Source: an uncultured Ruminococcus sp.
Lineage (GTDB): Bacteria; Bacillota; Clostridia; Oscillospirales; Acutalibacteraceae
Reading direction: 5' to 3'
Length of the DNA stretch: 45,264 nt
NCBI GenBank assembly: GCA_900539465.1
Contig: UQCF01000017.1
Location: 1-45,264 of the forward strand
Positions within the stretch are counted from its first letter, which is position 1. Each line of letters starts with the position of its first letter. The translations under genes and the position numbers were made by a program. This document shows, piece after piece, positions 6,730 to 15,122 of the stretch. A model generated the notes under the pieces. The model was not told the origin of the DNA and did no database searches. It saw only the letters and a program-made list of their open reading frames with translations.

Positions 6730-8088
6730 ATGAAAATTTTTAAAAAAATATTGTCGGTAATTCTGTCGGTTGTGCTTTGCTTTTCTGCCGTATCTGCACT
6801 TGCGGCGGAAAGCGGTGCGGGCAGCAGAATAACCTCGGCAAAAACACCTGTTTCCGCTTCGCAGGCAAACCTCAAGTGGAGCATAAGACTTGGGAAATCC
6901 TATAAAGACGCACCTGCTCCGCCGATTGTGGTCGGCGACACCCTTATTGTTATGAGCGGCAAAACGCTTTATAAAATGAGCAAAGAGACGGGCGAAATCA
7001 TAGACACTGCGGCTATGGAGGATACCCCGAGCTACAGCTACACATCGCCTGCATATGCCGACGGTGTAATATACTGCCCGCTTGATAATGCGACCGTGCA
7101 GGCTTTTGATTATGAAACAATGACGTCTCTGTGGGTTTATCACGACCCTCTCGGCGGTCAGTCTTTGACAGAGATAGTTTATGACGACGGATTCTTATAT
7201 ACAGGATTTTGGAATGATGAAGACGCCGACGCAAACTATGTTTGCCTTAATGCAGAAGATGAGGACAAAACCAAAACGAACGAAGAAAAAAGCGCGGTGT
7301 GGACATACGCGCACAAAGGCGGATTTTATTGGGCAAAGTGCGCCGTTATAGGCAGCCGCGTAATATTCGGCAGTGATGACGGAACGGTTGAAGCGGACGG
7401 AAAATCCTTACTCATAAGTGCCGACAAAAAAAGCGGTAACATAAAACAAACAATAGAGATAAAAGGCGACCAGCGCTCCGGCATAACTTATTATGACGGC
7501 AGGGCTTATTTCACAACAAAGGCAGGGCTGCTTTATTCGGTCGGTGTTAAAAAAGGCGGCTCGCTTATTGTTTCGGATGTTAAAATGCTATCGCTCGGCG
7601 GTGCTTCAACCTCGACCCCGGTTATATATTCCGGCAGGATTTACGTCGGTGTTCAGGGCAGCGGCTTCGGCAAGGGAACGCTTGCGGTTATCGACAGTGC
7701 GAATATGAAAAAAATATATTCAGCCACACTCGGCGGCTATCCGCAGAATACGGTGCTTTTAAGCACTGCGTATGAGAGCGAAAGCGGAAAAGTATATATT
7801 TATTCCACATACAATGCTTCACCGGGCGGAATTACGGTGCTTTCGGACGCACCGGGTCAGCTCTCTGCAAAATCGGAGGAGCTTTTTGTGCCGGACGGAA
7901 GCATGGCAAACTTCTGCATATGCTCTGTTATTGCAGACGATGACGGAACGCTTTTTTACAAAAATGATTCGGGATATATTTTTGCCGTTGAAAACACCGA
8001 AAAACAAACAACCGATATTTCGGGAACAATAAAAATTATTTTTGCGGCAATAAAAAAGATAATTGCATTTTTAAAAAGTATAGTTTAA
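6730..8088 (+). CDS. Secreted PQQ-type beta-propeller protein
   Basis: A 452-residue exported protein. The signal peptide ends near ALAAES. From about residue 38 it shows the repeats of a PQQ-like propeller: LKWSIRLG, a GDTLIVMSGKTLYKMSKETG blade, SPAYADGVIYCPLDNATVQAFD, TSLWVY, and further TPVIYSGRIYVGV and VYIYSTY blades. It lacks cofactor-binding features I can identify, so a binding rather than enzymatic role is likely. It ends in a hydrophobic helical tail (IKIIFAAIKKIIAFLKSIV), like the protein encoded just upstream. Its ribosome binding site overlaps the previous stop codon. In Bacteroides a propeller lipoprotein (BtuG) captures B12; this could be a Gram-positive counterpart, but the analogy rests on context. 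Confidence 0.75.
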   Translation: MKIFKKILSVILSVVLCFSAVSALAAESGAGSRITSAKTPVSASQANLKWSIRLGKSYKDAPAPPIVVGDTLIVMSGKTLYKMSKETGEIIDTAAMEDTPSYSYTSPAYADGVIYCPLDNATVQAFDYETMTSLWVYHDPLGGQSLTEIVYDDGFLYTGFWNDEDADANYVCLNAEDEDKTKTNEEKSAVWTYAHKGGFYWAKCAVIGSRVIFGSDDGTVEADGKSLLISADKKSGNIKQTIEIKGDQRSGITYYDGRAYFTTKAGLLYSVGVKKGGSLIVSDVKMLSLGGASTSTPVIYSGRIYVGVQGSGFGKGTLAVIDSANMKKIYSATLGGYPQNTVLLSTAYESESGKVYIYSTYNASPGGITVLSDAPGQLSAKSEELFVPDGSMANFCICSVIADDDGTLFYKNDSGYIFAVENTEKQTTDISGTIKIIFAAIKKIIAFLKSIV

Positions 8089-8098
8089 CGGAGAAATT

Positions 8099-9043
8099 AT
8101 GGCAACGGGATTTAAAGACAGATACCCTTTTGTGAACATGATGTTTTTTATAAGCGTTATTGTTTTCGGGATGCTAAATTTGCATCCCGTGTGCCTTTTT
8201 ATATCTGTTACAGCCGCTTTAGCGTATGATGTTCGCTTAAAAGGCAAAAAAGCGGCAAAAGAGATATTTTTCTTTTTGCTGCCTATGATTTTATTTGTTG
8301 CAATTTTAAACACGCTTTTTGCGCACTACGGTTTAACGGTGCTTTATGAGCGTGCGGACGGCAACAATATAACCTTTGAGGCGATAAACTACGGCTTTGT
8401 CACGGGACTTTCGGCGGTGAGCGTAATAGCATGGTTCTTTTGCATGAATGAGATTATGACTGCCGACAAGCTCATGTGCGTCTTCGGCAAAGGCTTTGCA
8501 AAAACCGCGCTTGTTATCTCTATGGCTCTGCGCTTTGTTCCGCTTTACAGAAAAAAATACGCGCAAATCGCGCAGGCTCGGCGAGGAATGGACGGCAGTG
8601 AAAGCGGAAAATTTTTTGCAAAAATAAAAAATTCGCTTCACTGCACATCAATACTCATAACATGGGCACTTGAGAATGCGATAGAAACTTCTGATTCTAT
8701 GCACGCAAGAGGCTACGGCAGCGGCAAAAGAACGTCATATTCAAGATTTAGAATGACCCCGACGGATTATGCGGGAATTGCGGCAATGATTTTGTTTGAC
8801 GCAATTATAATAATCGCAAAAATCAAAGGGGAGCTTTATGCCTCCTATAACCCGTATATAATTATTAACCCTGCGGCAGATTTCGGAACAACATATTTAA
8901 TCAAAAACATAAACCTTGTTTTAAACCCGTTTTCACCGCTTTGCATTCTGGCACTTGCGGCATATGCTTTGCTTTGTTTTATGCCGTTTATAATTGATGT
9001 TAAGGAGGATATGCAGTGGAAAAAATCAATATCAAAAATCTGA
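8099..9043 (+). CDS. ecfT: ECF transporter transmembrane component EcfT
   Basis: A 314-residue CbiQ/EcfT-family membrane protein, the coupling subunit joining the S component to the ATPases. It has five or six hydrophobic segments and the two cytoplasmic coupling motifs of the family: AQARRGMDGSESGK near residue 158 and SMHARGYGSGKR near residue 200. It starts 10 bases after the propeller gene with GGAG upstream, and its end overlaps the ATPase gene by 28 bases. No cbiM or cbiN is present, so cobalt uptake of the CbiMNQO type is unlikely; with the riboswitch, cobalamin is the expected substrate. Confidence 0.85.
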   Translation: MATGFKDRYPFVNMMFFISVIVFGMLNLHPVCLFISVTAALAYDVRLKGKKAAKEIFFFLLPMILFVAILNTLFAHYGLTVLYERADGNNITFEAINYGFVTGLSAVSVIAWFFCMNEIMTADKLMCVFGKGFAKTALVISMALRFVPLYRKKYAQIAQARRGMDGSESGKFFAKIKNSLHCTSILITWALENAIETSDSMHARGYGSGKRTSYSRFRMTPTDYAGIAAMILFDAIIIIAKIKGELYASYNPYIIINPAADFGTTYLIKNINLVLNPFSPLCILALAAYALLCFMPFIIDVKEDMQWKKSISKI

Positions 9044-10614
9044 CATTTGAATATCCGCTTAACAAAAACACCGCGCTCAAAAATATTAACCTTAAAATAA
9101 ATGCAGGCGAATATGTTGTAATTTGCGGCAGGAGCGGCTGTGGAAAAACCACGCTTTTGCGCCATTTAAAACCTGCGCTTACCCCCAAGGGCAAAAGAGA
9201 CGGCGAAATTCTTTTTGACGGCGAAAAAACAGAAAATCTCGGCAAAAAAAACCAAGCGTCGCTCATAGGCTTTGTAATGCAGGACCCCGAAAATCAGATT
9301 GTGACGGATAAGGTTTGGCATGAGATTGCTTTCGGGCTTGAAAGCATAGGCTTAAAAGAAGATGAAATAAGACTCAGAGCAGCGGAAATGTCGGCATACT
9401 TCGGCATTGAAGATTGGTTCGGCAAAAAAACGGACGAGCTCTCGGGCGGAGAAAAACAGCTCATGAATCTTGCCGCGATTATGGCAATGCACCCGGAGGT
9501 TTTAATTCTTGATGAGCCGACCTCACAGCTTGACCCCGTTGCGGCAGAAAATTTTCTCTCGACCGTGAACAGAATTAACAAAGAACTCGGTGTTACGATC
9601 ATAATAACCGAGCACAGGCTCGAAGAGGTGTTTGTCTGTGCCGACAGAGCCGTGGTTATGGACGGCGGAGAAATAGTCTGTGACCTGCCGCCGCAAAAAT
9701 TGTGCGACTGCCCGGACAGCGTTAAGTTTATAAGGGACGCAATGCCTGCGGCGATGAAGATATATTCTGCCTTTCCTCACGGCGAAAAAATGCCCGTGAG
9801 TGTTAAAGACGGCAGAATGTGGCTCGGTGAAATTCTAAAAGAAAAACCGCTTGAGGTTTGCAGAGAAAAAGAGGCAAAAGAAAATGATGCGGCAATAGAG
9901 CTGAAACACATTTTCTTTCGCTATGAAAAAGACGGCGAGGACGTTTTAAAAGATTTAAACCTTAAAATTCCGGAGCGAAGCTTCACCGCAATTATGGGCG
10001 GCAACGGAGCGGGAAAATCCACTCTTTTAAAAATTCTTTGCGGCGTTTTAAAACCGTACCGCGGCAAAGTAAAATTCGGCAAAAAGAATCTGTCGGTTGC
10101 AATGCTTCCGCAGGATGCGAAGCTCGTTTTTACAGAAAAAAATGTTTTGCTCGATTTAAAAAGAGCTTGCAAAGACGAGGAAGAAATAAAAAAAGTCTGT
10201 GAGCTTACCAAAATACAGAATTTGCTCGATCGGCATCCGTATGACCTTAGCGGCGGTGAGCGTCAAAGAGCCGCAACGGCATTGCTTTTGCTTAAAAAAA
10301 GCGATATACTGTTGTTTGACGAGCCGACCAAGGGCATGGACTGTGAATTTAAACAAAGCTTTGCAGAAATAATAAGAGAGCTTATAAAAGAGGGGCGCAC
10401 GGTTATTGCCGTTTCGCACGATGTTGAGTTTTGCGCCGAGTATGCAGATGCCTGTGCCATGATTTTTGACGGCGAAACGGCTTGCATAAAAAACACGAGA
10501 GAATTCTTTTTGTCAAACGTTTTTTACACGACTTCTGTTTGCAGAATGACAAGAGGAATAATTAAAAATGCCGTTTTGCCGAGGGACGTGATAAATTGTC
10601 TAAAAGAAAAATAA
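9016..10614 (+). CDS. ecfA: ECF transporter ATPase, fused EcfA-EcfA'
   Basis: A 532-residue protein with two ABC ATPase domains in one chain, normally two separate subunits. Domain 1 has Walker A GRSGCGKTT (38-45), signature LSGGEKQ and Walker B ILDEPTSQLD. Domain 2, from about residue 295, has GGNGAGKST, signature LSGGERQR and LLFDEPTKGMD. Both keep the switch His (TEHRLEE and VSHDVEF), so both sites look competent. It starts at GTG (9016), 7 bases after AAGGAGG, inside the 3' end of ecfT. It powers transport by the EcfT/S component pair encoded around it. Confidence 0.9.
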   Translation: MEKINIKNLTFEYPLNKNTALKNINLKINAGEYVVICGRSGCGKTTLLRHLKPALTPKGKRDGEILFDGEKTENLGKKNQASLIGFVMQDPENQIVTDKVWHEIAFGLESIGLKEDEIRLRAAEMSAYFGIEDWFGKKTDELSGGEKQLMNLAAIMAMHPEVLILDEPTSQLDPVAAENFLSTVNRINKELGVTIIITEHRLEEVFVCADRAVVMDGGEIVCDLPPQKLCDCPDSVKFIRDAMPAAMKIYSAFPHGEKMPVSVKDGRMWLGEILKEKPLEVCREKEAKENDAAIELKHIFFRYEKDGEDVLKDLNLKIPERSFTAIMGGNGAGKSTLLKILCGVLKPYRGKVKFGKKNLSVAMLPQDAKLVFTEKNVLLDLKRACKDEEEIKKVCELTKIQNLLDRHPYDLSGGERQRAATALLLLKKSDILLFDEPTKGMDCEFKQSFAEIIRELIKEGRTVIAVSHDVEFCAEYADACAMIFDGETACIKNTREFFLSNVFYTTSVCRMTRGIIKNAVLPRDVINCLKEK

Positions 10615-11303
10615 TTTTATCGGTTCTGCTTTTTATTATAATGTTTGCTTTGGTTATTGCGGGAAAGTTTTTTCTTGACAACAAACATTATTATATCAGC
10701 GCGGTTGTTTTAATGCTGCTTGCGGCAGTGCCGTTTTTTATAAAATTCGGCAAAAAAAATGTCGGAGCGAGAGAGCTTACCGTTATGGCAAGCATAGCGG
10801 CGGCGGCGGTTGCAAGCCGAGCGGCTTTTTATGCCTTGCCGCAGGTGAAGCCGATGTGTGCGGTGATTATAATTGCGGCCTCGGCTTTCGGCGGCGAAAC
10901 CGGGTTTATGCTCGGCGCACTGTCGGTGTTTTTGTCAAATTTTATATTCGGGCAAGGGTCGTGGACACCTTTTCAGATGTTCGGCATGGCTTTGACGGCG
11001 TATTTGTGCGGCAAGCTTTTTTACAAAACAAAGCTCGGCAAAAACAAAATTGCCGTGTCTTTGCTCGGCGGCGCAATTTGCTTTGCCGTTTACGGATTTA
11101 TTGTGGATTTGAGCTCGGTTTTTATGATGAGCGCAGATTACAGCCTAAAGTCTGTTCTTGCGATTTTTGCATCGGGGGCACCGTTTAATCTTATCCACGG
11201 TGCGACGACTGCGGTTTTGCTTTTTATAGGTTATGACCCGATTATGGAAAAGCTTGAAAGGGTACGCATAAAATATGCCCTCTTTGGGGAGAAATACGAA
11301 TGA
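10596..11303 (+). CDS. ECF transporter S component, probably for cobalamin
   Basis: A 235-residue membrane protein with six predicted helices. A conserved central stretch holds AVASRAAFYALPQVKP, GGETGFMLGA and FGQGSWTPFQM, which I recall from a clostridial family of S components; Rodionov and colleagues named B12-linked members CblT. Substrate choice here rests on the riboswitch and neighbours. It starts at TTG (10596) inside the end of the ATPase gene, with GAGGG 10 bases upstream, and overlaps the next gene by four bases (ATGA). The TTG start may keep the S component low relative to the ATPase. Confidence 0.75.
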   Translation: MSKRKIILSVLLFIIMFALVIAGKFFLDNKHYYISAVVLMLLAAVPFFIKFGKKNVGARELTVMASIAAAAVASRAAFYALPQVKPMCAVIIIAASAFGGETGFMLGALSVFLSNFIFGQGSWTPFQMFGMALTAYLCGKLFYKTKLGKNKIAVSLLGGAICFAVYGFIVDLSSVFMMSADYSLKSVLAIFASGAPFNLIHGATTAVLLFIGYDPIMEKLERVRIKYALFGEKYE

Positions 11304-12055
11304 AAAAAATATTTTCTGTTTTAATATGTATTTTAGCCGCAGTGTTTTTGCTTTGCTCGTGCGGCGCAAACGTGCAAAAAATAGATAACTCCGCGCACAA
11401 CACTTACCCCTCTTTTGATTGCGGTACTGTTTATAACGGCGATACGGCAGGCTCGGCATCCGCAGAAAACGGGAGCACGCAGTCTTTTGAAAATGAAAAA
11501 ACATCCCATATAGAGGAAAAAACTTCCGAAACTTCGGCAAGGCTTTCCGAAAAAACAGATAAAAACGCGAAAACGGAAAAAACCGACAAACCGACCTCAC
11601 ACGCAGCGGACGCTTCTCAAAGCAAAACAGAAAAAGAGGCAAAAAACAAGTGCACAATTATGATAGAGTGCACCACAATTTTGCAAAATTATTCGCGCCT
11701 TAAAGAGAGCAAAAAAGAGTTTATGCCGAAAGACGGAATAATACTGAAAAAAATTGAAACGGAATTTACCGACGGCGAGAGTGTTTTTGATGTTTTGGTA
11801 AGGGTCTGCAAGCAAAAAGGGATTCAAACAGAGAGCACATACACCCCGGGCTACGGCAGTTATTATGTCAGAGGCATACATCAAATATATGAAAAAGACT
11901 GCGGCACAAAATCGGGCTGGATGTATAACGTAAACGGCAGGTATCCGAATTACGGCTGCAGCTCTTACATATTAAAAAACGGTGATAATATTTGCTGGAG
12001 GTACACCTGCGACGGCGGCGATGATATAAACGCAGTCCTTCAGGGTGATACATGA
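11300..12055 (+). CDS. DUF4430 (transcobalamin-like) lipoprotein
   Basis: A 251-residue lipoprotein. The lipobox is LLCSC, so Cys is the anchored residue. A Ser/Thr/Glu/Lys-rich linker to about residue 115 acts as a stalk. The C-terminal domain reads CTIMIECTTIL, DGESVFDVLVRVCKQKGI, SGWMYNVNGRYPNYGCSSYI and GDNICWRYTCD, the signature of DUF4430, the bacterial relative of the C-terminal domain of transcobalamin and intrinsic factor. It is the last gene of the riboswitch operon, coupled to the S component by an ATGA overlap. Role: substrate-binding lipoprotein handing cobalamin to the ECF importer (inference; ECF systems usually need no binding protein). Confidence 0.85.
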   Translation: MKKIFSVLICILAAVFLLCSCGANVQKIDNSAHNTYPSFDCGTVYNGDTAGSASAENGSTQSFENEKTSHIEEKTSETSARLSEKTDKNAKTEKTDKPTSHAADASQSKTEKEAKNKCTIMIECTTILQNYSRLKESKKEFMPKDGIILKKIETEFTDGESVFDVLVRVCKQKGIQTESTYTPGYGSYYVRGIHQIYEKDCGTKSGWMYNVNGRYPNYGCSSYILKNGDNICWRYTCDGGDDINAVLQGDT

Positions 12056-12068
12056 CGTCTTTATGAAT

Positions 12069-12114
12069 AAACGCCGGCTTTTCTTGTTCAAAACAGAGAA
12101 AAGCTCGGCGTTTG
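12069..12114 (+). terminator. Terminator of the B12 operon
   Basis: A long stem (12069-12084 with 12097-12112, one mismatch) closes a 12-base loop just past the last stop. The T tract after it is weak (TTTGGTTGACTT), so termination may be partial. Confidence 0.5.
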
Positions 12115-12182
12115 GTTGACTTATATTCTTTTTTGTAATATCATATAATAGTCCAAATATCATGTTAGGGAGGATATGTAAC

Positions 12183-15056
12183 ATGAAAACGAAAGTCATA
12201 AAAAAAGCACTTTCAATTTTGCTTGCATTGGCTACGCTGCTGAGCGTCACCGCGTTCGGCTTTGGCGCAAATGCAAAAAATGCGGATCCGCTTTTTACTC
12301 TGAGCGATGTTGAAACACGCCAGGGTGAAGAGTTTGAGGTCACCGTTAAAATCGCGAGGGATATTTCGCCGAAAGGGGATAAAATCGCCGCGCTTGACGT
12401 TTCGCTTCTCTATGACAGCAAAACGTTTGAGCCCGTTGACCTTGTAAGGGGCGACGGACTTAACAAGGCAATCGACATTTTGAGCAGCGGCACAAGCATA
12501 GGGCTTGATAAGGGCGACTATGTTTACAGCTGCAGCAAAAAAACACCCGGTGCAGTCAAGTGGTGTATGTCAACGCTCGATAGCTTCACTTTTGAGAGCG
12601 GCTTGGATTTTATGGTAATCCGCTTTAAAGCAAAAGACCATTCGAGCCTTGAGGGCGACCTCAATATGAAAATTGTTGTCACCAATGCTTCGGCACCCGA
12701 TTTTACATCAAAAACAGACAATTACGGTTCGTACACAAACTCCGTAAAGGTAGACACAAATCTCACTACTCTCTGCGAGTGGAAGTATGACGAAAAAACA
12801 GACGGATATGAGCTTTTGAAATACAACGGCGAAAACGCTACATATTTTACCGTTCCCGATGTTTATGACGATGAAAGCGACGAGCACGGTGAGCTGCCCG
12901 TTACCATAATCGGCACGGGTGCGTTCAGAGGCTCTGACACAATAGAAAAAATCACTCTCGGCAGAAATATAAAGGCGGTAAACAGCGCGTCCTTTATGCA
13001 GTGCTCAAACCTTAAAAGAGTGGTATTTTATTCGACCGACGTTAAAATCGGTGCGAGCGCTTTTGCACTTACAAACGAAGAGCTTGTCATCAAGTGCATC
13101 AAAGGCTCCTCTGCCGATAAATACGCACGGGCAAATAACATAAAGGTTGAGTATTTTGAAGATGTTTTTAATTGCACCTACACCGGCGCAGATGAGGTTA
13201 TTCATTATACGGGAAGTCCTGTTGAACTCAGCAACCTTAAAATTTTTAATGCCGAGAACGAGCAGCTTACGTTCGGCACGGATTATACTTTAGAGTATAC
13301 CGACAATGTCGATATCGGCACGGCAACCGTTACCGTTACGGGCAGAGGTGAATATCTCGGTCAAAAAGAAATTACCTTTGAAATTCTTTGCCCCTATCAC
13401 AATTTTGAATCGGGTTATTATACCGAAACCGCAGTTTATACAGACTGTGAGGCAGGCGGCAAAATAATAAAGAACTGCTCTTTCTGCGGCTATTATGACG
13501 ACAGCGAGGCCGCTCCTGCAAAACCGCACGGCGAGTGCACATGGCAAGAGGTTAAATTGCCTACCTGCGGCGAAGAGGGCATAAGCGCTTATGTTTGTGC
13601 CGATTGCGGCAAGCATGTTGAAGAAAAGCCGATAGAAAAACTCGCTCACGCAAACCTTAAATGGGTTGTTACAGAAGAAGCAACCTGCCAAAAAGAAGGC
13701 ACGGAATCTCAGATTTGCGAGGATTGCGGAACGGTTGTTGCAACAAAATCAATAGAAAAAATACCGCACAGCTATTCGGATTGGATAGTTACAAAAGAGC
13801 CGACCTGCACACAGCCGGGCACCGAAAAAATCATCTGCACACAGTGCGGTGATGTCCAAAGCGAACGCGAAGTTCCCGCAAAGGGACATTCTTGGTCGGA
13901 AACATATGTAACCGTAAAAGAGGCAACCTGCCAAGATGACGGCGAAGAGGCAATAGTCTGCCTTGCCTGCGGCGAAACAAAAGAAAGCCGCGTAATTCCG
14001 GCAAGCGGTCACACATGGTCAGAAGATTTTGTAATCGTTAAAGAGGCAACATGTACCGAAGACGGCGAAAAAGCAATCATCTGCACAAAATGCAATGCCG
14101 TAGATAAAGCAGAGGTTATTCCCGCAAGCGGTCATACTTGGTCTGAGGATTATGTAATCGTCAAAGAAGCAACCTGTACGGAAGACGGCGAAAAAGCAAT
14201 CATCTGCACAAAGTGCGATGCTGTGAATAAAACAGAGGTTATTCCCGCAAGCGGTCACACAGAGCCGGCGGAGTGGACTGTTATAAAAGAGGCAACCTGT
14301 ACCGAAGACGGCACAAAAGTTAAAGACTGCACATCATGCGGCCAAAAGCTTAAGGAAGAGGCTATTCCTGCTAACGGTCACACCGAAACAGGCGAATGGG
14401 TAACTGTCAAAGCCGCAACCTGCACCGAGAACGGTGAGGAAAAAATGCTTTGCTCTGTTTGCGGCGAGACTGTTAAGACAAGAGTAATCGAAGCGCAGGG
14501 GCATAAATCAACCGGCGTATGGGTGTGGGAGAAAAAAGTAACCTGCACCGAAGACGGCGTTGCAAAGATGTATTGCAGTGTTTGCTCCGAAGTTCTCTCA
14601 AGCAAAACGGTTAAAGCTCCCGGTCACTTAACAGACGATGAATGGGTAGTGGTTGTTGAGCCCACCTGCGAGCTTAAAGGCTTAAAACATAAGGTTTGCA
14701 AAAGATGCGGTGTAGCGGCAGAAACAGAAGAAATCGAAGCACTCGGTCATCAGGCGGTTTGGGTTACTGTTACACTTCCAACATACAGATACACGGGTCT
14801 TGAAAAGTCTGTTTGCTCCGTATGCGGCAAAGACCTTAAAAAAACAAGAGTTATCGCAAAGGTTTATCCCGATGTGGACGGCAACAACAGAGTTTCGTCT
14901 TCAGACGCACTTTTAATTCTTCAGTTTGCAACGGGAGTAAAATCGCCCACCGATGAGCAGAAGAAAAAAGCCGATGTTAACGGCGACGGAAAAGTAAACT
15001 CCACAGACGCACTTTTGATACTTCAAATCGCTACCGGCGTAATCTCGGTAAAATAA
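12183..15056 (+). CDS. Secreted cohesin / LRR / Cys-His repeat / dockerin protein
   Basis: A 957-residue exported protein. After a signal peptide (to about residue 28) come a cohesin-like domain (about 30-195), a BspA-type leucine-rich stretch (about 200-325: GTGAFRGSDTIEKITLG), an MBG-like beta-domain, then about twelve 40-residue units with the pattern TC-x9-C-x2-C-x13-GH, and a C-terminal type I dockerin with two DVDGNNRVSSSDA / DVNGDGKVNSTDA calcium loops. Carrying cohesin and dockerin in one chain makes it a possible adaptor or self-assembling scaffold. Start 12183: GGGAGGA is 8 bases upstream; the ATG at 12162 has no such site. A -10-like TATAAT at 12144-12149 precedes it, but its -35 is weak. 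Function at the cell surface is inferred. Confidence 0.8.
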   Translation: MKTKVIKKALSILLALATLLSVTAFGFGANAKNADPLFTLSDVETRQGEEFEVTVKIARDISPKGDKIAALDVSLLYDSKTFEPVDLVRGDGLNKAIDILSSGTSIGLDKGDYVYSCSKKTPGAVKWCMSTLDSFTFESGLDFMVIRFKAKDHSSLEGDLNMKIVVTNASAPDFTSKTDNYGSYTNSVKVDTNLTTLCEWKYDEKTDGYELLKYNGENATYFTVPDVYDDESDEHGELPVTIIGTGAFRGSDTIEKITLGRNIKAVNSASFMQCSNLKRVVFYSTDVKIGASAFALTNEELVIKCIKGSSADKYARANNIKVEYFEDVFNCTYTGADEVIHYTGSPVELSNLKIFNAENEQLTFGTDYTLEYTDNVDIGTATVTVTGRGEYLGQKEITFEILCPYHNFESGYYTETAVYTDCEAGGKIIKNCSFCGYYDDSEAAPAKPHGECTWQEVKLPTCGEEGISAYVCADCGKHVEEKPIEKLAHANLKWVVTEEATCQKEGTESQICEDCGTVVATKSIEKIPHSYSDWIVTKEPTCTQPGTEKIICTQCGDVQSEREVPAKGHSWSETYVTVKEATCQDDGEEAIVCLACGETKESRVIPASGHTWSEDFVIVKEATCTEDGEKAIICTKCNAVDKAEVIPASGHTWSEDYVIVKEATCTEDGEKAIICTKCDAVNKTEVIPASGHTEPAEWTVIKEATCTEDGTKVKDCTSCGQKLKEEAIPANGHTETGEWVTVKAATCTENGEEKMLCSVCGETVKTRVIEAQGHKSTGVWVWEKKVTCTEDGVAKMYCSVCSEVLSSKTVKAPGHLTDDEWVVVVEPTCELKGLKHKVCKRCGVAAETEEIEALGHQAVWVTVTLPTYRYTGLEKSVCSVCGKDLKKTRVIAKVYPDVDGNNRVSSSDALLILQFATGVKSPTDEQKKKADVNGDGKVNSTDALLILQIATGVISVK
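13390..14870 (+). repeat. Tandem 40-residue Cys-His repeats
   Basis: About twelve units of roughly 120 bases. Units near 14024-14143 and 14144-14263 are almost identical in DNA, pointing to recent duplication. Each unit has three Cys and one His placed as if to bind a metal, with the last units losing some of these. Confidence 0.75.
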
Positions 15057-15122
15057 AAATAATGCCCCCGGCCGGCTGGGTCGGGGGTATAAGTATAACA
15101 AAGCTTTAAAGGATTGGTTTCA

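Noticed and set aside
8099..11303. Cobalt or nickel ECF transporter
   Set aside because: EcfT resembles CbiQ, but cbiM and cbiN are missing and the S component is not of the CbiM type.
12116..12149. TTGACT and TATAAT ahead of the cohesin-dockerin gene
   Set aside because: The spacing is 22 bases, too long for a normal promoter; only the -10-like element is mentioned.
14024..14263. 120-base tandem DNA repeat
   Set aside because: As a separate DNA element it is explained by the coding repeats of the surface protein.
15065..15087. Strong GC hairpin (CCCCCG with CGGGGG) after the cohesin-dockerin gene
   Set aside because: There is no T tract on the plus strand; T-rich sequence is on the minus side where no gene ends. 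Not called a terminator.
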